A stretch of 64,000 bases of DNA from Bacteroidales bacterium. GTDB lineage: Bacteria; Bacteroidota; Bacteroidia; Bacteroidales; WCHB1-69. The notes beneath the pieces are model-generated. The model was not told the DNA's origin. It worked only from the letters and a program-made list of their open reading frames with translations, and did not search any database. Within the stretch, counting starts at the first letter, position 1, and every line of letters begins with the position of its first letter. Made by a program: the position numbers and the translations under genes. Positions 56,286 to 64,000 of the stretch are shown one piece after another. The stretch is from contig JAIKWD010000007.1 in assembly GCA_024685175.1 (NCBI GenBank), positions 1-64,000 of the forward strand, written 5' to 3'.

Positions 56286-58781
56286 TTGAATCGTAAAAGT
56301 CTTCTACTTCTCCTCATTGTTTTCCTATCGGTTCAGGTGCTTCACGCTCAAAGAGCCGTGGTGAAAGGTATTGTGCAAGATGAAGAGGGACAACCCATTG
56401 AAAATGTCGTCATCCAAGTGTTGGATTATAACTTGCAAACCATCACGAGTGATTTCGGGCAGTTTGCCATCAATGTGCCCGAGAATGTCAACTTCAAGCT
56501 TTATTTCCAACAAATCAGCCACAAGGATACCATCATCGAGATGCGAATGAAGCCCAAAGAAGCCAAGAACATCACGGTGGTTTTGCCCACTGTCGGCAAT
56601 CGGTTGGAGCAGGTAAACATCCAGAGCAAGGGCGAGCACGGCTACATCCGCGTCGACCCCAAGCTATCATTCCAAATGCCCACCCCCGGAGGCGGCATGG
56701 AGTCGCTAATCAAAATGTTGCCCGGCGCGTCTTCCGTCAACGAGCTTAGCTCCCAATACAACGTGCGGGGAGGCAACTACGACGAGAATCTCGTCTTTGT
56801 CAACGACATACAAATATACAGACCTTTTCTTGTACGCAACGCCCAACAGGAAGGCCTGAGCTTCGTGAACACCGATCTCACTGGCAATGTCCTATTCTCC
56901 GCCGGAGGTTTCGAAGCTAAATATGGAGACAAGATGTCTTCCGTCCTCGACGTACAATACAAAGAGCCCACTCAATATGGCGGGTCCGTGTCCGCCAGCT
57001 TATTGGGCGCCTCCGCGCACGTGGAAGGTCGCGTGGACAGCTGCTTCTCCTTCCTTATCGGAACCCGATTCAAATCTAATGCTTACCTGCTCAAGTCCAT
57101 GCGTATGTCAGGTGACACTGGTGATTACAAGCCCCGGTTCTTTGACACTCAAATGCTTCTCAAGTGGGACATCAACAAGAAGTTTAGCATCAGCCTTCTG
57201 GGCAATGTCTCCTTAAACAGCTACATTTACCAGCCATCCAACAAGCAAACTCGTTTTGGAATAGTCAACGAGTTCCAACAGTTCACCGTCTATTTCGACG
57301 GACAGGAAGTGGACCGCTATGCCAACTATCTCGGAGGTCTTACTTTTTCTTACAAGCCAGACGATCGCAATTTGCTCAAGCTTATCATTTCCTCCTTCTA
57401 TGCCAAAGAGAGCGAGACATACGACATTCAAGGCCAATATTGGTTAAGCGACATCAACCTAGACATGGGCAGCGGCGAAGTGATAGAGACTTCTGTCCGC
57501 GGCGTGGGCACCTATCTGGAGCATGCCCGCAACCATATCACCTCTATTGTCTCCGCCGCAGACTTTCGTGGCGAGCACAAGCTGCCCGCCCACAACACCT
57601 TGAGTTGGGGGGTCAAAGTGCAAAACGAGATTATCACCGACAAGATCAAGGAGTGGACCATGAACGACTCTTCAGGTTACACCCTGCCGTTCATAAACAC
57701 CCCTGTCGGCGACTCCCTGCCCTTGGATGATCCGTCTCGAATCTTGACTTTTGGGGAAGATGCATATCTGGTCGCCCAGAATCACCTCAACACTTTCCGT
57801 TTCACTGGTTTTGTCCAAGACCAATGGAACATCGACGGCGACAGTCTAACACACTACACGCTGAATGCCGGTTTGCGTTTCCACTATTGGACATATAGCC
57901 CCAAGGAGGTTACCGTATCGCCACGCCTCTCGTTCGTCTATAATCCCCACTGGCGTCATGATTGGCTGTTCACCCTACGCACAGGTCTCTATTATCAACC
58001 CGCCTTCTATCGAGAGATGCGCTACACCGATGGCTCTCTAAATCCCGACATCCTTTCCCAGCGCTCCTTTCAAATCGTCGCCGGCGCGGAATACAACTTC
58101 CAAATCTGGCATCGTCCCTTCAAGTTCACCGCCGAGGCCTATTACAAACACCTCGACCACCTCATCTCCTACACGATCGACAATGTTCGCATCACATACA
58201 GCGGATACAACGACTCCAAGGGCTATGCCACCGGTCTTGACATGAAAATCAGCGGTGAGTTCATCCGCGGACTCGAATCCTGGTTTTCCGTATCTATCAT
58301 GGACACCAAAGAGGACATTCTTGACGACTACTATTACGATCAAGATGGCAACCGTATAGAGCCGGGCTACCTGCCCAGGCCCACCGATCAAAGAGTGGCC
58401 TTCAACCTGTTCTTCCAAGACCATATCCCCGGCTTTCCGCAGTTCAGAGCCCATCTCAACTTCGTTTTTGCCAGCGGCCTACCCTACGGCCCCACAAACG
58501 GCTATGCATACCAACGTGTCCGCGACCATGACTGGTATCGTCGTGTCGACCTCGGATTCTCTTTTATGTTCCTTGAACAGAGCCGCGACCGTATGCGCAA
58601 CAAATCCAAATTCATCCGCAGTATCAAAAATGCCGGCGTATACGTGGAAGTCTTCAACCTGCTGGGTATCCACAATGTATCTTCCTACTTCTGGGTGTCC
58701 GATATTTACAACCGTCAATATGCCGTGCCTAACTTCTTAACCGGTCGACTCATCAACGTCAAATTTGCAATAGAATTCTAA
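56286..58781 (+). CDS. TonB-dependent receptor with carboxypeptidase-like regulatory N-terminal domain
   Basis: TTG start; AVVKGIVQDEEGQPIENVVIQVLD; plug PGASSVNELSSQYNVRGGNYDENLVFVNDIQIYRPF; C-terminal beta-barrel ending in F. Confidence 0.88.
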   Translation: MNRKSLLLLLIVFLSVQVLHAQRAVVKGIVQDEEGQPIENVVIQVLDYNLQTITSDFGQFAINVPENVNFKLYFQQISHKDTIIEMRMKPKEAKNITVVLPTVGNRLEQVNIQSKGEHGYIRVDPKLSFQMPTPGGGMESLIKMLPGASSVNELSSQYNVRGGNYDENLVFVNDIQIYRPFLVRNAQQEGLSFVNTDLTGNVLFSAGGFEAKYGDKMSSVLDVQYKEPTQYGGSVSASLLGASAHVEGRVDSCFSFLIGTRFKSNAYLLKSMRMSGDTGDYKPRFFDTQMLLKWDINKKFSISLLGNVSLNSYIYQPSNKQTRFGIVNEFQQFTVYFDGQEVDRYANYLGGLTFSYKPDDRNLLKLIISSFYAKESETYDIQGQYWLSDINLDMGSGEVIETSVRGVGTYLEHARNHITSIVSAADFRGEHKLPAHNTLSWGVKVQNEIITDKIKEWTMNDSSGYTLPFINTPVGDSLPLDDPSRILTFGEDAYLVAQNHLNTFRFTGFVQDQWNIDGDSLTHYTLNAGLRFHYWTYSPKEVTVSPRLSFVYNPHWRHDWLFTLRTGLYYQPAFYREMRYTDGSLNPDILSQRSFQIVAGAEYNFQIWHRPFKFTAEAYYKHLDHLISYTIDNVRITYSGYNDSKGYATGLDMKISGEFIRGLESWFSVSIMDTKEDILDDYYYDQDGNRIEPGYLPRPTDQRVAFNLFFQDHIPGFPQFRAHLNFVFASGLPYGPTNGYAYQRVRDHDWYRRVDLGFSFMFLEQSRDRMRNKSKFIRSIKNAGVYVEVFNLLGIHNVSSYFWVSDIYNRQYAVPNFLTGRLINVKFAIEF

Positions 58782-58792
58782 AACACAATCTT

Positions 58793-59866
58793 ATGCATTG
58801 TAAATTCAACAATTTTCCGCTCTTCATCGCCATATATTCCTCTTTGGTCATTTTACTGACAGCTTGTCCGCAACCTCCAACGCCCCCCACGCCTGGCCCT
58901 ATCGATGCAAAAGCCGAAGGTGTCTATGTACTCAACGAGGGCTTGTTCCAACAAAACAACTGCACGTTAACCTACTATGATTTTAACAATAACACTTTGA
59001 TCGAAGATATCTTCCTACAGGTCAACAATAGAGGTCTGGGCGACACCGGCAACGACCTGAAGCGCTATGGCAGCAAGTTGTACTGCGTAGTCAACAACTC
59101 CCATCGCGTGGAAGTGATGGACATCAACACTGCGCGTTCCATCAAGGCCATCAGCTTGCCTGGCAAGAGCCCTCGCAGTATCGTTTTCTACCAGGACAAG
59201 GCGTATGTGAGCTGCCTTGACGGTGACGTGGTGCGCATTGACACGGCAAAGCTGGAGGTAGACCTTACCGCACACTCGGGCGCAAACCCCGAAGGCCTTT
59301 GCATCAGCAACGGAAAACTGTATGTTGCCAATTCCGGAGGTTATAACCCTACCTTCGACAGCACCATGACCGTATTCGACCTCAGCACCATGACTCCCAT
59401 TAAGACCATCAAGGTGGGACTTAATCCCTACAAAGTCTATAGTGACGATAACCAAACTATTTATGTGTGCTGTCGAGGCAATTATAACTCTGTTAAGGCG
59501 ACCATGTCTTCTATTGACGCCACGACGGATCAGATCACACACACGTGGACCGACGTACAGAACTTTCTTATTTATCAAGGCAAGGCTTACGTTTACACCA
59601 TCGACTACAACTACGTGAATCCCAACCCTGTGAAAGTCATTGACTTAACAAACCCCGATGCTCCGGCGGTGAATTTCATCACCGATGGCACCAATATTAC
59701 CATGCCTTATGGGCTTGCTGTCAACCCGCTTAACGGGGACATATACATCTCTGATGCTCATGACTTCACGGTTACGGGTGACGTATACTGTTTCGATCAA
59801 AACGGGAAAAAGAAATTCTCCTTCTCTGCCGGTTTGAACCCTAGCAATATCTTGATCAAGTATTAG
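58793..59866 (+). CDS. Lipoprotein with YncE/DUF5074-like beta-propeller
   Basis: Lipobox-like LVILLTAC; VYVLNEGLFQQNNCTLTYYDFNN; NSHRVEVMDINTARSIKAISLPGKSPRSIVFYQDKAYVSCLDGDVVRID blade repeats. Confidence 0.8.
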   Translation: MHCKFNNFPLFIAIYSSLVILLTACPQPPTPPTPGPIDAKAEGVYVLNEGLFQQNNCTLTYYDFNNNTLIEDIFLQVNNRGLGDTGNDLKRYGSKLYCVVNNSHRVEVMDINTARSIKAISLPGKSPRSIVFYQDKAYVSCLDGDVVRIDTAKLEVDLTAHSGANPEGLCISNGKLYVANSGGYNPTFDSTMTVFDLSTMTPIKTIKVGLNPYKVYSDDNQTIYVCCRGNYNSVKATMSSIDATTDQITHTWTDVQNFLIYQGKAYVYTIDYNYVNPNPVKVIDLTNPDAPAVNFITDGTNITMPYGLAVNPLNGDIYISDAHDFTVTGDVYCFDQNGKKKFSFSAGLNPSNILIKY

Positions 59867-59872
59867 TGATTC

Positions 59873-61672
59873 ATGAAAGAGATACGCGAGAATCTCAAGC
59901 TCATACTTAAGACTCTGCCCGAGAAGCCTGGTGTCTATCGCTTCTTCGACGAGAACGGCACCATCATATATGTAGGCAAGGCCAAGCGTCTTAAGCGTCG
60001 CGTTTCCTCTTATTTTAACAAAGATCACGAATCAGCGAAAGTGCGCATGCTGGTTACCAAGATCCGGGACATCCAAACCACCGTGGTCGATACCGAATGG
60101 GAGGCCCTGTTGCTTGAAAACAGCATGATCAAACAGTACAAGCCGCACTATAACATCATGCTTAAGGACGACAAGTCATACCCATGGCTGGCCGTCACAA
60201 AAGAAGAGTTCCCACGTATTTTCCCCACCCGCCATCCCGAGCCCGACAAGATGCAACTCTTCGGGCCTTACTCTTCCGTAAAACAGATGAACGTTCTTTT
60301 GGATACCATCAACGAGATGTTTCCGCTACGCAAGTGCCGTCGGCTAGTGCAAAACGACAGACCTTGCATCCAATACCAGCTCAAAAAATGCTCGGCGCCT
60401 TGTTGTGGGCTCATCACAGCCGAGCAATACCAGCAATATATCGATCAAAGTATTGACATTATCAAGGGTAAAAGACGTGAGGTCATTTCCAAACTCAAGG
60501 ATGAGATGATGAAGCATGCCGACAACTGGGAATTCGAGGAGGCATCCCGCATCAAGCGTCAGATCGAAGTGCTGGAGAACTTTATTGTCAAATCAGTGGT
60601 AGTAAGCCAACAGATCACGGACTTGGACGTATTTGGCATGGAAGAGGACGATGACTGTGTATACGTCAGCTTCTTACGTATTGTGGACGGTGCTATAGTG
60701 CAGGCTCACACGTTAGAGTTAAACAACAAGCTTGATCGCAACGCCGAAGAAATGTTATGGACTGGCATTCTTGAGATGGACGAGCGGCTTCAAAAGCTCG
60801 ACGGGAAAGGCCTTTTCCGCACCATTCTCGTGCCCGCCATGCCTACCATAGAGACGGACCGCTGGGACTTCCAAGTGCCCCAACGCGGCGAGAAACGCAA
60901 GTTGGTGGAGTTGGCGGAGCGCAATGCCCATTTCTACATGCTTGAGAAGAAGAAGCGCCAAGACCTTGTCAACCCAGAGCGCCGGAGCCAACGCGTGCTC
61001 ACCGCCCTGCAAAAAGCGCTCGGCATGAAAACCTTGCCCCGCCACATTGAATGTTTCGACAACTCCAATACACAAGGCGAAGAACCCGTAGCCGCCATGA
61101 TTTGCTTCATTGACGGCAAACCAACCAAAAACGAATATCGCCATTTCAACGTCAAAACGGTTGTAGGTGCCGATGACTTTGCCACGATGGAAGAGGTCAT
61201 TTATCGACGCTATCATCGCCTCCTTGAAGAGGAAAAGCCCTTACCCGACCTCATAGTCATCGATGGTGGCAAAGGCCAGCTGAACGCCGCCTACAAGTCC
61301 ATCAAAGCCCTTGAAATCGAGAACCGCGTCATGGTGGTTGGCATTGCCAAGCGACTGGAGGATATCTACAAAGTTGGAGACGAGTATCCCGTATACATTG
61401 ACAAGAAATCTGAAGCACAGAAGCTGCTACAGCAAGTTCGCGACGAGGTACACCACTTCGGCATTACGCACCACAGGAAACGTCGCTCCAAGGCCAGCAT
61501 TGCCTCCGTTCTTGACGACGCTCCCGGCATCGGCACGGTGCTCAAACAAAGACTCTTGTCAACATTCAAGACCATAACCCGAATTCGTCAGGCATCAACT
61601 CAAGAACTGGCCTCAGTAGTAGGTCCGAAACGGGCACAAGAGTTGCAAGAATACCTCAACAAACAAAAATAA
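59873..61672 (+). CDS. uvrC: Excinuclease ABC subunit C
   Basis: LPEKPGVYRFFDENGTIIYVGKAKRLKRRVSSYF; IECFDNSNTQGEEPVAAMICF; DLIVIDGGKGQLNAA; C-terminal HhH. Confidence 0.97.
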   Translation: MKEIRENLKLILKTLPEKPGVYRFFDENGTIIYVGKAKRLKRRVSSYFNKDHESAKVRMLVTKIRDIQTTVVDTEWEALLLENSMIKQYKPHYNIMLKDDKSYPWLAVTKEEFPRIFPTRHPEPDKMQLFGPYSSVKQMNVLLDTINEMFPLRKCRRLVQNDRPCIQYQLKKCSAPCCGLITAEQYQQYIDQSIDIIKGKRREVISKLKDEMMKHADNWEFEEASRIKRQIEVLENFIVKSVVVSQQITDLDVFGMEEDDDCVYVSFLRIVDGAIVQAHTLELNNKLDRNAEEMLWTGILEMDERLQKLDGKGLFRTILVPAMPTIETDRWDFQVPQRGEKRKLVELAERNAHFYMLEKKKRQDLVNPERRSQRVLTALQKALGMKTLPRHIECFDNSNTQGEEPVAAMICFIDGKPTKNEYRHFNVKTVVGADDFATMEEVIYRRYHRLLEEEKPLPDLIVIDGGKGQLNAAYKSIKALEIENRVMVVGIAKRLEDIYKVGDEYPVYIDKKSEAQKLLQQVRDEVHHFGITHHRKRRSKASIASVLDDAPGIGTVLKQRLLSTFKTITRIRQASTQELASVVGPKRAQELQEYLNKQK

Positions 61673-61741
61673 AAGGGTGAAACCGAAGTTCCACCCTATC
61701 CATCATTAATTTATTGTAAGAATTTGAACGATTTCAAATGA

Positions 61742-62038
61742 TTAGGCCTGACCGCCGCCATTTACCATTGGCGGGATAAAGCCCTTTGGGTTCTCAACAA
61801 TCACGCCGTTTTGTTCTTCAAACTTAGAGATATTGTCAGCCAAAGCGTTCAGCAATCTCTTAGCATTCTGAGGCGTCATAACCACACGTGAACGAACAGT
61901 ACCTTTCTGCAAACCAGGCATCATGGACACGAAATCCAAAATAAACTCGGTGTTGGAATGAGTGATGACTGCCAAGTTAGAGTAAACTCCTTGGGCCACT
62001 TCTTCCGGCAGGTTGATGTCAATTTTCTGTTCTGGCAT
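61742..62038 (-). CDS. DUF3467 domain-containing protein
   Basis: INLPEEVAQGVYSNLAVITHSNTEFILDFVSMMPGLQKGTVRSRVVMTPQNAKRLLNALADNI; adjacent to rpoC. Confidence 0.87.
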   Translation of the reverse strand: MPEQKIDINLPEEVAQGVYSNLAVITHSNTEFILDFVSMMPGLQKGTVRSRVVMTPQNAKRLLNALADNISKFEEQNGVIVENPKGFIPPMVNGGGQA

Positions 62039-62064
62039 AATGTGTCGTTTTTATCGTTGATGAA

Positions 62065-63999
62065 TTAGTTTTCGGCAAGTTCTTCCACCAAGTCTTCCTC
62101 CTTAGAAGCCATCAGGGATTCATATTCTTCCTTGGAGCCGACCTCAATGGTTTGGTATTTTCTAATACCTGTTCCAGCAGGAATCTTCTGACCCACAATG
62201 ACGTTCTCCTTCATACCGATAAGGTTGTCGGACTTGGCGTTGATAGCGGCCTCGGTAAGAACCTTGGTCGTCTCCTGGAAGGAAGCTGCGGAGATGAAGC
62301 TGTGCGTCTGCAACGAAGCACGCGTAATACCTTGCAGAATAGGTTTACCTGTAGCAGGACGGGCATCGCGAACAGCCACCAACTGCATGTCTTTACGTTT
62401 GAGGATGGAGTTGATGTCACGAAGTCTCTTGGCCGTGATGATCTGGCCCCTGCGAACCTCGTCGGACTCGCCGGGATCTTCCACCACTTTCTTATCCCAA
62501 ATAATATCGTTTTCTTCTTGGAAGTCAATCTTGTTGATCAACTCGCCTTGGAGGAACTTGGTATCGCCTGGATCTTCGATTTCCATCTTGCGCATCATCT
62601 GGCGAACGATAACTTCAAAATGTTTGTCGTTAATCTTCACACCTTGGAGACGATACACCTCTTGGATTTCGTTGATGATGTATTCCTGAACTTTCTGTGC
62701 ACCCTTGATATTCAAGATGTCGACAGGGGTAAGGGAACCTTCTGACAAAGGAGTACCAGCCTTCACAAAGTCGTTCTCCTGAGCCAAAATCTGCTTGGAT
62801 GTCGGGATGAGATAAACCTTGGCGCCTTCGCCGTCGCCGTTACGCGGAGTGATGCGAACCACACGGTTACCTCTCTTGAGTTTCTTCTCGAAGGAGACCA
62901 CACCGTCGATTTCGGAAACCACGGCAGGATCGGAAGGATTACGAGCCTCGAAGAGTTCGGTCACGCGCGGCAGACCGCCCGTGATATCGCCGGACTTACC
63001 GAATGAACGGAGAATCTTGACCAAAATTTCACCGGAATCGATATCCTGACCTTCATCGACGGACAAACGCGCGCCAACGGGAACGTCAAAGCTCTTGATC
63101 ACTTCACCATGCTTGTCCACGATGGAGATGCTCGGGTTCTTCGTCTTCAGACGGCTTTCGATAATAACCTTATCGTGGATATTGGTTTGCTCATCGGTTT
63201 CCACACGGTAGGTAATACCTTCGATGATATCGTTGAATTGAACCTTACCGGCAACGTCGGAAAGGATGACAGCATTGAACGGATCCCAATCGGCAATCAA
63301 ATCGCCCTTCTTGATGGGATCACCATGCTTGAAATAGAGGTTTGAACCATAAGGCACGTTGGCAGAAGCCAATGCAATACCTGTCTTCACATCGATAATC
63401 TTGATTTCAGCGGTACGGCCGATAACCTTATAGTAAACCTTTCCAAAGGCGTCAGTCTTCTCCAAAGCACGGAGTTCATCGATGCTCAAGACACCGTCGT
63501 ATGCGGCTTGGATAGAACTATTGGCGGCAACGTTACCTGCAACACCACCGACGTGGAACGTACGCAGGGTCAGCTGAGTACCAGGCTCACCGATGGACTG
63601 AGCGGCAATGACGCCGACGGCCTCACCGATCTGAACCATCTTACCCGTAGCCAAGTTACGACCGTAGCACTTCTGGCAGATACCATGCTTGGATTCGCAA
63701 GTGGGCACTGAACGAATCTCCACCTCTTCGATGGGGGATTCTTCAATAATCTTGCAATACTCTTCGGTCAATTCCTCACCAGCCTTGATGATCAATTCGC
63801 CAGTCTGAGGATGATATACGTCGTGGAGGGTAACACGACCAAGCAAACGATCGTACAGAGTCTCCACCACTTCTTCGTTCTTCTTCAGGGCGCTGACAGT
63901 CATACCACGCAAGGTGCCGCAGTCCTCTTCCGTGATAATCACGTCGTGGGACACGTCCACCAAACGACGGGTCAGATAACCAGCGTCAGCAGTCTTCAA
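62065..63999 (-). CDS. rpoC: DNA-directed RNA polymerase subunit beta', C-terminal part, runs off window end
   Basis: [82 protein letters not shown]. Confidence 0.97.
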   Translation of the reverse strand: MKTADAGYLTRRLVDVSHDVIITEEDCGTLRGMTVSALKKNEEVVETLYDRLLGRVTLHDVYHPQTGELIIKAGEELTEEYCKIIEESPIEEVEIRSVPTCESKHGICQKCYGRNLATGKMVQIGEAVGVIAAQSIGEPGTQLTLRTFHVGGVAGNVAANSSIQAAYDGVLSIDELRALEKTDAFGKVYYKVIGRTAEIKIIDVKTGIALASANVPYGSNLYFKHGDPIKKGDLIADWDPFNAVILSDVAGKVQFNDIIEGITYRVETDEQTNIHDKVIIESRLKTKNPSISIVDKHGEVIKSFDVPVGARLSVDEGQDIDSGEILVKILRSFGKSGDITGGLPRVTELFEARNPSDPAVVSEIDGVVSFEKKLKRGNRVVRITPRNGDGEGAKVYLIPTSKQILAQENDFVKAGTPLSEGSLTPVDILNIKGAQKVQEYIINEIQEVYRLQGVKINDKHFEVIVRQMMRKMEIEDPGDTKFLQGELINKIDFQEENDIIWDKKVVEDPGESDEVRRGQIITAKRLRDINSILKRKDMQLVAVRDARPATGKPILQGITRASLQTHSFISAASFQETTKVLTEAAINAKSDNLIGMKENVIVGQKIPAGTGIRKYQTIEVGSKEEYESLMASKEEDLVEELAEN

Positions 64000-64000
64000 A

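Noticed and set aside
61676-61705. Imperfect hairpin AGGGTGAAAC-CGAA-GTTCCACCCT after uvrC
   Set aside because: One mismatch and no plus-strand T-run; may end the rpoC/DUF3467 transcript on the minus strand but too weak to list as a feature.
1-64000. CRISPR arrays, IS elements, integrases or prophage
   Set aside because: No regular spacer-repeat array and no transposase or recombinase motif seen in any ORF.

Overview
The window looks like a Bacteroidales-type chromosome segment (TAnnTTTG -7 promoter motifs, T9SS C-terminal sorting domains, Bacteroidetes-type rpoZ, BamD and DUF families). It is mostly housekeeping genes: ychF, tRNA-Gly, phosphoglucomutase, ADP-forming acetate-CoA ligase, a GH92/MFS/ROK sugar locus, trpS, fbaA, relA/spoT, dnaX, a bamD-rpoZ-coaBC-DUF4835-recN-xseB-trmD run, rpmB, a TonB receptor with a beta-propeller lipoprotein, uvrC and rpoC. 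The clear accessory region is 12.3-22.1 kb. It holds a tightly packed minus-strand operon: GIY-YIG protein, Dam-type adenine methyltransferase, PLD-like nuclease/SF2 helicase, an unlisted 57-aa ORF, SMC/DndD-like ATPase, a 151-aa unknown, a 149-aa winged-helix-like protein, and a sigma-70 factor with an extra N-terminal HTH. Palindromic elements lie on both sides, followed by a Fic gene bracketed by a 31-bp near-perfect direct repeat. The operon is the best candidate for an undescribed, probably anti-phage or DNA-modification-linked system. A split dnaX reading frame at an A6 run is the other notable anomaly. All family calls come from reading motifs by eye; no database search was run.
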